A stretch of DNA of 64,000 bases from an uncultured Ruegeria sp. (GTDB taxonomy: Bacteria; Pseudomonadota; Alphaproteobacteria; Rhodobacterales; Rhodobacteraceae): the NCBI RefSeq assembly GCF_947504215.1, contig NZ_CANNGO010000001.1:124001-188000 (forward strand). Reading direction: 5' to 3'. Below the pieces are notes generated by a model that ran no database searches, was not told where the DNA came from, and was given only the letters and a program-made list of their open reading frames with translations. This document shows positions 18,440 through 28,311 of the stretch, one piece after another (within the stretch, counting starts at the first letter, position 1; every line of letters starts with the position of its first letter). A program made the translations under genes and the position numbers.

Positions 18440-20002
18440 ATGACACGGGCCAAATCCTTTCGCAGATTGATGGGGACTGCCCTTTGCGCCGCCGCGCTTG
18501 TTGCGTGCACCCCTGTCGGCCCCGATTTCGTCCAGCCGAATTCGCCCGTCGTCAAACAGTGGATCGAGGTGAACAGCCCCAGTGTCGGCCAAAGCGGGCT
18601 GACTTCGCGCAGTGCACCGGTAGTCAAATGGTGGGAGACGTTCAACGATCCGACCCTGAACAAGCTGATCGCCGAAGCTTATGCGCAAAACCTGACTTTG
18701 CAGGTGGCTGGTGCCCGTGTGCTGCAGGCGCGCGCGCAACTGGGCATCGCATTCGGAGAGCTCTACCCTCAGTCACAAGCGATCGGCGGATCGCTGGAAC
18801 GGCGACAGATCAGCGATAACCTTGCCCCTGTCGCAGACATCAACCGGATCATCCCATTGGATACCGAGTTTTCCACGTCGCAGGTTGGATTTGATGCGCA
18901 GTGGGAACTGGATGTCTGGGGCGCACAGCGGCGCGGTGTTCAAGCTGCCCGGTCGAACCTGGCCTTGCAGGTAGCCAATTATGACGACGCGCTGGTCACA
19001 CTGACCGGCGATGTAGCAGCCCTGTACGTCAATATAAGGGCCTTGCAGGAGTCGCTGTTCGTTGCCCGCGACAACATCAAGCTGCAACAGGAATCCGCAG
19101 ACCTGACCCAGCTTCGTTTTGACAATGGTGTCACGACCGAGCTGGACGTGCAGGAATCCAAGGCGCTGTTGAACAATACCAAAGCTCTGGTGCCCGAGTT
19201 GGAAAGCGATTTGCAGCAAACCAAGAACGCATTGGCAGTTCTGCTGGGTGCCACCCCATCACGTATGACCAGTTTGCTGGGCAACTCGGGACGGATTCCA
19301 TCGGCCCGGTCCAATGTCTCGGTGGGTGTTCCAGCCGAGTTGCTGCGCCGGCGTCCAGATGTGCGCGCGGCTGAGTTGGCCGCTGCCACGCAATCGGCAC
19401 AGGTCGGGATCGCCATGGCGGACCTGTATCCGCAGTTTGTGCTGTCTGGATCTATCGGCTTGCAGGCCTCGGGCGGACGCGACCTGTTCAGCTCAAACAG
19501 CACCACCGGGCTAGCAAGCGCGGGCGTTGTTTGGAACGTGTTGAACTACGGGCGGATCAAGAACAATGTGCGCGCGCAAGACGCCGCCTATCAAGCGCTG
19601 ATCGCCAATTACCAGAACACCGTTCTAACAGCCTATTCCGAGGTTGAAAGCGCCATGGTTGCCTATGCCCAAGCGCTCAAACAGGTCGGATTCTATCAAC
19701 AGAGCGTGGACGCGTCGCGTAAGGCCGCTGACATTGCCGTCAGTCAGTACAGGGATGGGATCGCCAGCTATTCGCGCATCCTGAACACACAAACTGCTCT
19801 TTTGCGGTCGCAGGCCAATCTGATCCAGGCGCGCCAACAGGTCTCGAGCAATCTGGTCGCAGTTTACAAAGGCTTGGGTGGCGGCTGGCAGATCCGTCAA
19901 AATCAGGAATTCCTGCCCGAAACGGTGTTGGCTGAAATGGCATATCGGACCGACTGGGGGGACCTGCTGGAACAGGCCCCAACACGCGCCAGCCTGAACT
20001 GA
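18440..20002 (+). CDS. Outer-membrane efflux lipoprotein, NodT/OprM family
   Basis: 520-residue outer-membrane channel protein of the TolC-like NodT family. The signal peptide ends in the lipobox LVAC with Cys23 as the lipidated residue. Two repeats of the OEP domain follow (about 75-275 and 300-490), with LDVWGAQRRGVQAARSNL and the conserved RRRPDVRAAELAAA at about 299-313. It lies 11 bases after the adaptor gene, so it should form the outer-membrane part of that exporter, and may also serve the RND pump, whose operon lacks one. It converges with the MprF-like gene with only three bases between stops. Confidence 0.9.
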   Translation: MTRAKSFRRLMGTALCAAALVACTPVGPDFVQPNSPVVKQWIEVNSPSVGQSGLTSRSAPVVKWWETFNDPTLNKLIAEAYAQNLTLQVAGARVLQARAQLGIAFGELYPQSQAIGGSLERRQISDNLAPVADINRIIPLDTEFSTSQVGFDAQWELDVWGAQRRGVQAARSNLALQVANYDDALVTLTGDVAALYVNIRALQESLFVARDNIKLQQESADLTQLRFDNGVTTELDVQESKALLNNTKALVPELESDLQQTKNALAVLLGATPSRMTSLLGNSGRIPSARSNVSVGVPAELLRRRPDVRAAELAAATQSAQVGIAMADLYPQFVLSGSIGLQASGGRDLFSSNSTTGLASAGVVWNVLNYGRIKNNVRAQDAAYQALIANYQNTVLTAYSEVESAMVAYAQALKQVGFYQQSVDASRKAADIAVSQYRDGIASYSRILNTQTALLRSQANLIQARQQVSSNLVAVYKGLGGGWQIRQNQEFLPETVLAEMAYRTDWGDLLEQAPTRASLN

Positions 20003-20005
20003 CAG

Positions 20006-22615
20006 CTATTTCGTCAGTCCGCGCAACCCGCCCGAGATCAGAATGTTTACCTCATACAGAATCCGCGGTGCCGCAAGACCGCCGGGGCTGGCTAAGTAAT
20101 TTGGGCTCCATTCCGGGTCGAATTTTTGCTTGAACGATCGCAGCCCTTCGAAGTGATAGAACTGCTCACCATGTTCATAGACGAACCCACCGATCTTGTT
20201 CCAAATCGACGCAAGCTGACGGTTTTCGATCCCCGAGAAAGGCGCCGCGCCCAATGAGAACCAGTGAAATCCCTGCTCGGCCCCCCATGCCATCATTTCT
20301 GCAAAAAGCGCATCCATGACAAAGCTGGGGCTGTCAGGCTCATACCGCATAAGATCCAGCGAAAGCTCGGATTTATTGCCGCCCTGGAACAGATTGGCAA
20401 AGGCCATGATCTTGCCTGTTTCGCCATCTCTCAGCACTGCATGGTCGAAGTAAGACAGGTAATCGTCGTCGAACCCGCCTAGGGCGAACCCCTTCTCGGC
20501 CCCGGCCTTCTTTTCCAACCAGCGATCTGAAATCTGACGCAGTTCCGGCAGCACAGGCGCAAGTTCTTCCTTGGGTATAATCTCGAACACATACCCTTCT
20601 CGCTCGGCCCGGTTCTTGGCTTGCCTAAACCGCTTGCGGGGCTTTCCATCCAACGAGAAATCTTCCAATGGCACGCGCGCGACCTCTCCGATTTTCAGGA
20701 TCGAAAGGCCAAGATCCAGAAACGTGGGCAGGTACTTGGTCGAAACACTGTAGAATGCACAGAGCTTCCCTTCACGGTCTGCCATCTCACGCAATTGCCA
20801 GATCAGCTGCTGTCCAGCCGTTTCATCTCCAACAGGTTCACCTTTTGAGATAATGGCGTTTCCAGTATCGGCATATGCGATAAAGGCAGACTCGTCCGGC
20901 GATATCAGAAACTGCTTGTCACCCGTCAGGGAAATTTGGGACTCGGTGTCCTCACTTTCCATAGCAAGCTTTTCAACCGCCTCGGGGATGCCGACGCGCG
21001 CTGGCGCAGGGATTTCACGACCAAAGAGTGAGGTCACCGCGACGACGCCAAGGATGACAGCCACCACAAGGCTGGACCGCAGAAAGCGTGATGCATCGCC
21101 GTTCCACGCAAACTCCCACCACAAGGCGTTTTGATACTGAACATGAGAATAGGCAAACAGGCCGACCCAGAAGATGACCGCCAGCAAGGCGATAACGCTG
21201 ACCAGCCACGGGACGTTCAGCCTAAAGATCGACGCACCGCTGACGCGGTAAAATGCACCTCGGAACGTGGCAAGTAGCGCAATCGTACCCAACATGCTGA
21301 TCGCTTCGTGAGTGTCCAAACCTTTGGCCAAGGAGGCCACGAAGCCCGCCACCATCAGCAGCATGGCGACAGCCCATGCGCGATAGAGTTTGCGGAACAA
21401 GCCGCGCGACACCAGGATGAGCAAAACGCCCACGACGCTGCCGGCCAGATGCGACGCCTCGACAAAGGACAGGGGCAGAAACTCGCGCAAGACGCCCAGG
21501 TTCTGGCTATCGGATGGTAATGCACCCGAGACCAGCAGGATCACACCGGCGATAGCCGCCACGCCTGCTGCAACCATTGGCACGATCGGTCGGATAACGC
21601 GATAGACCCATGTCGCCGCCCCGCCGATCCGGCGGCGTTGGGTCAGGGCCGAAGCCACACCGATGGACACGCTGGCAATTCCAAAGGGTAGGAAGGTGTA
21701 AACTACACGGTACAGCAGTAGCGCAGCGATCACGTCAGACCGGCCCGACGCACCGAGACCGGCAATCAGTGTCGCCTCGAATACACCTATACCGCCGGGT
21801 GCATGGCTTAGGATTCCGACAGCAATCGCCGCCACGTAGACTGTAAAGAAATACGGAAATCCGACGCCCAGATCATCTGGCATCAGAACGTACAGCGCCA
21901 TGGATGCACCAAACAGGTCACCAAGCGCGGCCAGTGTCAGTAGGCTGGCTAGTCTGCCTCCGGGTAGATCAAACCCGACCCCGGCAAAAGCCAACCGGCG
22001 CCCACCGCTGGATAACCAGATGAACAAAACCACCAAGCCGGCCAGCATGGAAAGCCCGATGATAGTTTCGGTCGTTTCGCTGATTGGCATCACCTTGGAA
22101 ATTCCTTCAGGGTGCAGCGTCAGCAGCACACCCAAAATCAGAACCAATCCCATCCAGAAGGCGACCCAGGACGTGGCAATCACCCCGGCCACACGCCCCA
22201 GATCCAGCCCTAGCGATGCGTAGATCCGATACCGTATCGCAGTTCCAGTGATGTACGAAAACCCGAGGCAGTTGGAGACTGCGTACCCACTTGCACCCGC
22301 CATACCGGCTACAGGCAATGGCACCTTGCCACCTGCAACGCTTTGAACCGCAAAGACGTCATAAAAAGACAGAGAAACAAAGCTGAATGCGGTCCAGCAA
22401 AGGGCGAAGAACATCAACTTCCATGAGGTTGCCGCAATGTCGGTTTGCACATCTGACCATTTCACATGCGCAGACAGATCATGCAAAATCGTCAACGCCA
22501 TGAGTGTGACAAAAACCGGTATCGCGATCCGTACCCAAGGCTTTTCAATAAGCGCCGCGAGCTTTTCCGCCCAGTTCTTAGCGTTGGAGTCTGCGCCTTG
22601 ATCTTGCGTCGTCAT
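20006..22615 (-). CDS. mprF: MprF-like phosphatidylglycerol aminoacyltransferase/flippase
   Basis: 869-residue bifunctional membrane protein. The N-terminal part (about 20-520) has some 14 helices and includes the flippase-type region with SYITGTAIRYRIYASLGLDLGRVAGV and LSHAPGGIGVFEA. The C-terminal cytoplasmic domain (about 545-860, DUF2156) has the GNAT-like synthase fold with FSLGAAPFSGIENR and KFDPEWSPNYL. MprF transfers lysine or alanine from charged tRNA to phosphatidylglycerol and flips the product outward, lowering surface charge and giving resistance to cationic peptides. Which amino acid is used cannot be told. The ATG at 22615 follows a GGGTGG ribosome site. It is a single-gene unit. 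Confidence 0.9.
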   Translation of the reverse strand: MTTQDQGADSNAKNWAEKLAALIEKPWVRIAIPVFVTLMALTILHDLSAHVKWSDVQTDIAATSWKLMFFALCWTAFSFVSLSFYDVFAVQSVAGGKVPLPVAGMAGASGYAVSNCLGFSYITGTAIRYRIYASLGLDLGRVAGVIATSWVAFWMGLVLILGVLLTLHPEGISKVMPISETTETIIGLSMLAGLVVLFIWLSSGGRRLAFAGVGFDLPGGRLASLLTLAALGDLFGASMALYVLMPDDLGVGFPYFFTVYVAAIAVGILSHAPGGIGVFEATLIAGLGASGRSDVIAALLLYRVVYTFLPFGIASVSIGVASALTQRRRIGGAATWVYRVIRPIVPMVAAGVAAIAGVILLVSGALPSDSQNLGVLREFLPLSFVEASHLAGSVVGVLLILVSRGLFRKLYRAWAVAMLLMVAGFVASLAKGLDTHEAISMLGTIALLATFRGAFYRVSGASIFRLNVPWLVSVIALLAVIFWVGLFAYSHVQYQNALWWEFAWNGDASRFLRSSLVVAVILGVVAVTSLFGREIPAPARVGIPEAVEKLAMESEDTESQISLTGDKQFLISPDESAFIAYADTGNAIISKGEPVGDETAGQQLIWQLREMADREGKLCAFYSVSTKYLPTFLDLGLSILKIGEVARVPLEDFSLDGKPRKRFRQAKNRAEREGYVFEIIPKEELAPVLPELRQISDRWLEKKAGAEKGFALGGFDDDYLSYFDHAVLRDGETGKIMAFANLFQGGNKSELSLDLMRYEPDSPSFVMDALFAEMMAWGAEQGFHWFSLGAAPFSGIENRQLASIWNKIGGFVYEHGEQFYHFEGLRSFKQKFDPEWSPNYLASPGGLAAPRILYEVNILISGGLRGLTK

Positions 22616-22757
22616 GCTTAAACCACCCACTCGAACCTTTGTCGCCCGTAACATTCGCGCCTGCCGATCTGCAGACGAGGCTTACGTCACCCTCATTGAA
22701 ATTCTGTCACGATTTCCTTCAAACTCAAAGCATTACAAGAACCCTGAGCGACCAGGT

Positions 22758-23186
22758 CTAAAACCGGCCCTTGCGTGTTGAAAGCAACAGGTTCGTTTCG
22801 GATCGGTTTATGCCTTCCATCCGTCGGATTTGAAACAGCACTTCGTCAAGCTCTGCCAGAGTTTCCGTGCCGATCTCGGCGATAAGATCCCAGCTTCCGT
22901 TTGTCGAATGCACCGCGCGGACCTGCCGCATAGCTGCAATTCTGGCCATGGTTCTTTCCGTGCCTCGACCTTCGATTTCCAACATCATCAGACCACGCAC
23001 AGGGCTTTGCGCCACATCACGGCGGGTCAGAACGGTAAAGCCAACAATCTCACCCGATTGCTTCAATCGTTGCAGCCTGCTGCGCACCGTCGTCCGGGTC
23101 ACACCAAGGATTTCGGCAAGCTCGGACAAAGATGCCCGGGCATCTCTGTGTAGGGCGCTCAGCAAGCGAGTGTCCAAATCGTCCAT
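22758..23186 (-). CDS. Lrp/AsnC family regulator
   Basis: 142-residue Lrp/AsnC regulator. It begins MDDLDTRLLSALHRDARASLSELAEILGV, the typical first helices; the DNA-reading helix is VTRTTVRSRLQRLKQSG. The C-terminal RAM domain (about 65-140) holds VHSTNGSWDLIAEIGTETLAELDEVL, which forms the effector-binding ferredoxin-like fold. The ATG at 23186 has GGGA before it; one at 23219 would add eleven basic residues and is less usual. It is divergent from the arginase-CtlX-cyclodeaminase operon, 86 bases away, so it most likely controls that operon in response to arginine, citrulline or ornithine. Confidence 0.88.
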   Translation of the reverse strand: MDDLDTRLLSALHRDARASLSELAEILGVTRTTVRSRLQRLKQSGEIVGFTVLTRRDVAQSPVRGLMMLEIEGRGTERTMARIAAMRQVRAVHSTNGSWDLIAEIGTETLAELDEVLFQIRRMEGINRSETNLLLSTRKGRF

Positions 23187-23272
23187 ATTTCGTTCCCATT
23201 TCGGATTTCTTGTTTTCATTTTGAACAATTTGCTTTCTTCACGCAAGACGCATCGACAGGCTAAATGAGCAC

Positions 23273-24193
23273 ATGGATATGAAAGACATAATACTGATCG
23301 GCGCACCCATGGACGCCGGGAAACGCCGACAAGGTTGCCGTATGGGCCCGGACGCTTACCGCGTCGCCGGTCTGCAAAACGCACTAACGGACCTTGGTCA
23401 TACCGTAGCCGACCGAGGGAACGTTCACCCCGAAGACGTCGATGTGCCCGAACACTCACACTTGTACTCGCTACCCGAATGCATCGGCTGGACACGGGCC
23501 TTGAGCAAGGCGGCACAGGACGCAGCACCCAACGGCGTTCCGATTTTTATGGGCGGCGATCACGCCTTGTCGATGGGCACTGTTGCCGGGATGGCCGCCC
23601 ACGCCAAGCAGATCAGACGCCCGTTATTCGTGCTCTGGCTTGATGCGCACAGCGATTTTCATACACCCAACAGCACAGGCAGTGGCAACTTGCACGGCAC
23701 GCCTGTCGCCTATTTCACCGGCCAATCCGGTTTTGATGCTTTCCCGCCCCTGCCCGATGTCGTCCCGACAGACCGGGTTGGCATGATCGGGTTACGTTCG
23801 GTCGATCCGGCAGAACGCGCCGAGCTTGAGCAAGAGCGCGCCATGCTGGCCGACATGCGCAGCATCGACGAGAACGGCATCAAGGCCCCGCTCATGGCGT
23901 TTTTGGACCGTGTAAAGGCTGAGAATGGTATCCTGCATGTCTCACTGGACGTCGACTTTCTTGACCCTGCCGTCGCCCCTGCTGTCGGCACCACCGTTCC
24001 CGGCGGTGCAACCGAGCGTGAGGCGCATCTGGCCATGGAATTGCTACATGAAAGCGGATTGGTCTGCTCGTTGGATCTGGTCGAACTGAATCCGTTCCTG
24101 GATGAGCGTGGACGGACCGCCAAACTGATGGTCGACCTGGCCGCCTCGTTGATGGGCCGCCGTATCTTTGACCGTCCGACGCGGAGCTTTTAA
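23273..24193 (+). CDS. rocF: Arginase
   Basis: 306-residue ureohydrolase that splits arginine to ornithine and urea with a two-manganese centre. The metal ligands are all present: His97 in GGDHALSMG, Asp124, His126 and Asp128 in DAHSDFH, and Asp226 and Asp228 in SLDVDFLDP. SRTG-type guanidinium-recognition loops are represented by NSTGSGNLHGTP at about 133-144. It could in theory be another ureohydrolase, but the ornithine-linked neighbours favour arginase. The start is at 23273 or the ATG two codons later. It is first in a three-gene operon and overlaps ctlX by one base (TAATG). Confidence 0.93.
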   Translation: MDMKDIILIGAPMDAGKRRQGCRMGPDAYRVAGLQNALTDLGHTVADRGNVHPEDVDVPEHSHLYSLPECIGWTRALSKAAQDAAPNGVPIFMGGDHALSMGTVAGMAAHAKQIRRPLFVLWLDAHSDFHTPNSTGSGNLHGTPVAYFTGQSGFDAFPPLPDVVPTDRVGMIGLRSVDPAERAELEQERAMLADMRSIDENGIKAPLMAFLDRVKAENGILHVSLDVDFLDPAVAPAVGTTVPGGATEREAHLAMELLHESGLVCSLDLVELNPFLDERGRTAKLMVDLAASLMGRRIFDRPTRSF

Positions 24194-25113
24194 TGCTATC
24201 CCTGCAAGCCCCTTCTGCGGTCGTTATGATCCGCCCTCATGCCTTTGCCTCTAACCCAGAGACACGGGATGACAACGCCTTTCAAACTTTGGCCAACCGG
24301 TCAGCGGCGGCAACATCCGCCGCCGCGCGGAACGAGCATGACAAGGCTGTCGCGCAATTGCAGACCGCCGGGGTCACTGTTCATGTCTTTGATGACCATG
24401 GCGATCTGGACACCCCGGACAGTGTTTTTCCGAACAATTGGTTTTCCACCCATCCTGGTGGTCACGTGGCGATCTATCCGATGTTTGTGCCGTCCCGTCG
24501 GCGCGAACGCCGCGCGGATGTGATCGAATTGCTGAAGCAGGAATACCGGGTTCAGGACGTTATCGACTACTCTGGTCTTGAACAGGACAACCTCGCGCTC
24601 GAGGGGACCGGGGCGATGGTTCTCGACCATGTCGGTCGCATTGCCTACACCGTCAAATCCAACCGCGCCGATCCTGTTCTGTTGGAAAGGTTTTGCACCC
24701 ACTTCAACTATGAACCGATTGCATTCGAAGCCCGCGACGCAGCCGGTCGGGACGTGTATCATACCAACGTATTGATGGGGATCGGCACGCATTACGCGTT
24801 GATCTGCTTGGACATGATCCCGGACGCCGAACGGCGCGCCACAGTCCGGGCGCGACTGGAAGAATCCGGGCGGGCGGTCATTGATCTGTCTCATGGCCAG
24901 ATCGCTGAATTCGCCGGCAACGCAATCGAACTCTTGGGAGACGACGGCTTGGTTCTGGCCTTATCCAGCAGGGCGCTCGCCTCTCTGACGCCCGACCAAA
25001 TCAAGAAAATCGAAGCCAGCGCAAAGCCGCTACCGCTGTCGGTTCCCACAATTGAAACAGCCGGTGGATCGGTGCGCTGCATGATTGCTGGCGTTCACCT
25101 GTCCCGCCGATAG
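24193..25113 (+). CDS. ctlX: Citrulline hydrolase, CtlX-like (amidinotransferase fold)
   Basis: 306-residue member of the guanidino-group modifying enzyme superfamily, close to CtlX, which releases ornithine from citrulline. Substrate-binding PNNWFSTHP is at about residues 80-88, the acidic residues follow in LALEGTGAMVLD, the catalytic histidine is in VYHTNVLMGIG (about 187), and the nucleophile Cys296 is in SVRCMIAGVH near the C-terminus. It sits between arginase and ornithine cyclodeaminase, which fits feeding ornithine to the latter. A dimethylarginine hydrolase role is the main alternative and would yield citrulline. It overlaps the arginase stop by one base. Confidence 0.85.
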   Translation: MLSLQAPSAVVMIRPHAFASNPETRDDNAFQTLANRSAAATSAAARNEHDKAVAQLQTAGVTVHVFDDHGDLDTPDSVFPNNWFSTHPGGHVAIYPMFVPSRRRERRADVIELLKQEYRVQDVIDYSGLEQDNLALEGTGAMVLDHVGRIAYTVKSNRADPVLLERFCTHFNYEPIAFEARDAAGRDVYHTNVLMGIGTHYALICLDMIPDAERRATVRARLEESGRAVIDLSHGQIAEFAGNAIELLGDDGLVLALSSRALASLTPDQIKKIEASAKPLPLSVPTIETAGGSVRCMIAGVHLSRR

Positions 25114-25122
25114 GAGCGCGAT

Positions 25123-26163
25123 ATGAAACCTTCTGATAAGGCCCTGGTGCCCTTTGTTTCTGTCGACAACATGATGCGGCTTGTTCACCACATCGGTGTC
25201 GAACAGATGATCACGCAGATTGCTGCGCAGATCGAATCCGATTTCAAGCGATGGGAGAGTTTTGACAAAACCCCCCGCATTCCAGCGCATTCCCCCCATG
25301 GTGTGATCGAACTGATGCCAACCTCGGATGGTGAGGCCTATGGTTTCAAATACGTCAACGGCCACCCCAAAAACACCTCCGAAGGGCTGCAAACCGTCAC
25401 GGCGTTTGGGTTGTTGGCAGATGTTTACACCGGTTACCCCACCCTTTTGACCGAAATGACAATGCTGACGGCGCTTCGCACGGCCGCAACATCCGCTCTG
25501 GTTGGAAAATACCTGGCACCCAAGAATGCATCCACTATGGCAATGATCGGCAATGGCGCTCAGTCTGAGTTTCAATGCTTGGCCTTCAAGGCCATGTGCG
25601 GGATCGACACCGTTCGACTATATGACGTTGATCAGAACGCCACAGCCAAATGTGCAGCGAACCTTCAGAACAAAGGTTTGACCGTGGTGGCGTGCAAAAC
25701 GCCCGAGAACGCGATCGAAGGTGCACAGATCATCACCACCTGCACGGCAGACAAAAAATATGCAACGATCCTGACCGATAACATGGTTGGCCCCGGCGTT
25801 CACATCAACGCCATCGGCGGCGACTGCCCGGGCAAAACCGAATTGCATCGGGACATTCTTCTGCGGTCAGAGATTTTCGTCGAATACCCCGAACAAACCC
25901 GCGTCGAGGGGGAAATTCAGGCGCTGGACGCAGATCATCCGGTAACCGAGATGTGGCAGGTGATGACCGGGCAAGCGAAGGGTCGCAACGATGACCGCCA
26001 GATCACTCTGTTCGATAGTGTCGGGTTCGCGATCGAGGATTTTTCGGCGCTTCGTTACATCAAGAATGCCATTGAGAGCACTGATTACTTTGAACCTTTA
26101 GACATGCTCGCAGATCCAGATGACCCTCGCGATCTGTTCGGAATGTTGATGCGGGCACAATAA
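25123..26163 (+). CDS. ocd: Ornithine cyclodeaminase
   Basis: 346-residue member of the ornithine cyclodeaminase/mu-crystallin family, which converts ornithine to proline and ammonia using bound NAD. The substrate-binding part has GFKYVNGHPKNTSEGLQTV (about 68-86) and the arginine in LTALRTAATSALVGKYLA (about 118). The dinucleotide fold has MIGNGAQSEFQ (about 145). The C-terminal half carries NAIGGDCPGKTELHRDIL with the expected catalytic aspartate region. It is the last gene of the arginine operon, closed by a terminator, and makes proline the end product of the pathway. Length and start are typical. Confidence 0.93.
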   Translation: MKPSDKALVPFVSVDNMMRLVHHIGVEQMITQIAAQIESDFKRWESFDKTPRIPAHSPHGVIELMPTSDGEAYGFKYVNGHPKNTSEGLQTVTAFGLLADVYTGYPTLLTEMTMLTALRTAATSALVGKYLAPKNASTMAMIGNGAQSEFQCLAFKAMCGIDTVRLYDVDQNATAKCAANLQNKGLTVVACKTPENAIEGAQIITTCTADKKYATILTDNMVGPGVHINAIGGDCPGKTELHRDILLRSEIFVEYPEQTRVEGEIQALDADHPVTEMWQVMTGQAKGRNDDRQITLFDSVGFAIEDFSALRYIKNAIESTDYFEPLDMLADPDDPRDLFGMLMRAQ

Positions 26164-26186
26164 AGAACCCGCAACATCACCCTACT

Positions 26187-26214
26187 CACCCCGGTTTTCG
26201 CCGGGGTGTTTTTT
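26187..26214 (+). terminator. Intrinsic terminator of arginine operon
   Basis: Eight-base stem CACCCCGG / CCGGGGTG with a six-base loop, followed by six T. The T tract touches the stop codon of the convergent dctM gene. Confidence 0.88.
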
Positions 26215-27616
26215 ATCCGGCCAATGACGGCAAGTAGAGCACGATGCCTGGAAACGCCACCAACAAGGCAATCGTCACTGCATCAGCGATGAAAAAGGGC
26301 GTCACGCCTTTAAATACATCCTGCACACTAAGATCCGGACGCACCCCGGCCACCACAAAACAGTTCAGACCAATGGGCGGCGTGATCAGACAGAACTCGG
26401 CCATTTTCACGACCAGAATGCCGAACCAGATGGCACACATGGGGCCAGACATGCCAAATGCGCTTTCGGCAGCGCTGACGGCCTCTCCTCCGTTCAAAGC
26501 CATTACGGCAGGATAAACCACCGGCAGTGTCAGAAGAAGCATACCGATCGCGTCCATAAACATGCCCAGAACGGCATAGGCCAACAGGATACAGATCAGG
26601 ATCAGCATGGGCGACATTTCCAACGACGTGATCCAGTCTGAAAATGCACCAGGCAAGTCCGCAAACCCCAGGAAACGCACGTAAATCAGGACACCCCAGA
26701 TGATCGAGAAGATCATGGCCGTCAGTTTAGCGGTTTCCAGCAGGGCTGATTTGAATTCGGGCCACCGCATCCCGTGGAACAGGGCGAAACAGAACACGAT
26801 GAACGCGCCAATCGCACCGCCTTCTGTCGGAGTGCCCCAGGCTTTGTCTCCAAACGGGTTATAGACAAAGCATATGATGATCAGAATGACCGCCACGATG
26901 GGCAGCGCACCAGGAAGCGCGGTGAAACGTTCCTTCCATGTAAACCCCGTCACAGGGGGGCCGACATTCTTGAAAACAACGGCGATGCCAACAATCAGCA
27001 ATCCGTAAACAAGTGCGGAAAACGCGCCCGGTATGAACCCAGCCAGCAGTAGCTTGCCGACATCCTGTTCAACGATAATGGCGTAGATCACCAGAATCGC
27101 GGATGGCGGGATCAGCGAGGCCAACGTGCCCCCTGCCGCCACAACCCCTGCAGCAAAACGTTTGTTATACCCGACGCTCAACATCTCGGGGATCGCGATG
27201 CGGGCGAAGACGGCTGATGTTGCTACCGACGCTCCGGACACAGCTGCAAACCCAGCCGTTGCGAAAATCGTGGAAACGGCCAACCCGCCAGGAACCCAGG
27301 CGATCCAACGTTTGGCTGCCTCAAACAACGCTCGGGTCAGACCGGCGTAGTAGGCAAGATACCCGATCAGGATAAACGTTGGGATCAGGCTGAGCGTATG
27401 TGAGGCAACCTTGGAGTGCGGCACCTGTCCGGCTGTTTTCACGGCAACGGTCAGAGCCTTGCCAAAACGATCAGGGTCATAGCCGAACTTTGCCCAGAAA
27501 ATCCAGACGAGCCCGATCAGCCCGGTCAGAGCGGCTGCAAAGGCCACGCGCATGCCTGTAAGCACCAGAACAAGCAGACCGCCTGTCACCCACAGGCCAA
27601 TTTCAATCGTGTCCAT
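26213..27616 (-). CDS. dctM: TRAP transporter large permease DctM
   Basis: 467-residue inner-membrane protein of the TRAP large-subunit family with about 12 helices. Typical are GGTLASLIPPSAILVIYAIIVEQDVGKLLLAGFIPG (about 158-194) and LGMFMDAIGMLLLTLPVVYP (about 355). It drives uptake with the sodium gradient, fed by the binding protein dctP. It lies three bases after dctQ in a dctPQM operon. The substrate is unknown: typical ligands are carboxylates or other small anions. The position next to an arginine operon on the other strand does not show a link, since a terminator separates them. Confidence 0.92.
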   Translation of the reverse strand: MDTIEIGLWVTGGLLVLVLTGMRVAFAAALTGLIGLVWIFWAKFGYDPDRFGKALTVAVKTAGQVPHSKVASHTLSLIPTFILIGYLAYYAGLTRALFEAAKRWIAWVPGGLAVSTIFATAGFAAVSGASVATSAVFARIAIPEMLSVGYNKRFAAGVVAAGGTLASLIPPSAILVIYAIIVEQDVGKLLLAGFIPGAFSALVYGLLIVGIAVVFKNVGPPVTGFTWKERFTALPGALPIVAVILIIICFVYNPFGDKAWGTPTEGGAIGAFIVFCFALFHGMRWPEFKSALLETAKLTAMIFSIIWGVLIYVRFLGFADLPGAFSDWITSLEMSPMLILICILLAYAVLGMFMDAIGMLLLTLPVVYPAVMALNGGEAVSAAESAFGMSGPMCAIWFGILVVKMAEFCLITPPIGLNCFVVAGVRPDLSVQDVFKGVTPFFIADAVTIALLVAFPGIVLYLPSLAG

Positions 27617-27619
27617 GTG

Positions 27620-28249
27620 CTAGTCCTGCCCTTCGAACTGCTCGGCCTCGGCAGCCGCTAAGGCTGCGGCATCCTGAATCAAAGGGACGGCGACTGGCGT
27701 TGTCAGCCCCAGCACAAAAGCCCGCCCATAGCCCCAAACCTGCAGGGCCAGCCGTAGACACAAAACCGCGAATGCGACCGGTGCCAACAATTTGGCAGGC
27801 CAAAGAGGGATACCGATGTCAATGGAGCTATCCCTGCTCCACAGCGGGGCACCAAAATCAAAGGACCGGTCGAAATGGGACCAACTGCCCCAAACCAGCG
27901 CGAGCATCAGGACAAGGATCAGGATCACCGAAATCAGCTCGAACAACCACAACGCCCTGCCACGCAGGCGCGAGATGACGATATCCATCCGAATATGCCC
28001 ACCGTCGCGCTGAACGTATGAGATGCCCAAGAAAGCGATCAACGGCATGGCTTGTTCGATCCAGTCAACATAGCCGGGCAAAGGCGCGTTTAAGGCGTTG
28101 CGTCCACCGACGGACACAACGGCCAACACCATCAATCCAAAGACCGCCATCCCGCTGATCAGCGCCAGAAATTTTTCTGCGCGCAGCAAATGCTGATCCA
28201 ACTGGCTGAGGCGACTGCCGTCTTCCAGCACCGTGGCTTGTCCTGCCAT
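27620..28249 (-). CDS. dctQ: TRAP transporter small permease DctQ
   Basis: 209-residue protein with four helices, typical of TRAP small subunits. The conserved pair RNALNAPLPGYVDWIEQAMPLIAFLGISYVQRDGGHIRMDIV lies at about 51-92, with the DGGHI motif. The N-terminal 20 residues are cytoplasmic and charged, and the C-terminus is long and acidic (about 180-209). It is the middle gene of dctPQM, with 62 bases between it and dctP. Confidence 0.9.
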   Translation of the reverse strand: MAGQATVLEDGSRLSQLDQHLLRAEKFLALISGMAVFGLMVLAVVSVGGRNALNAPLPGYVDWIEQAMPLIAFLGISYVQRDGGHIRMDIVISRLRGRALWLFELISVILILVLMLALVWGSWSHFDRSFDFGAPLWSRDSSIDIGIPLWPAKLLAPVAFAVLCLRLALQVWGYGRAFVLGLTTPVAVPLIQDAAALAAAEAEQFEGQD

Positions 28250-28311
28250 TCCGGTGATCCCCTATTCTTGAAAAAATCCGGGCGCCCTATAGAGACGCCC
28301 GGTCGCTGAGA

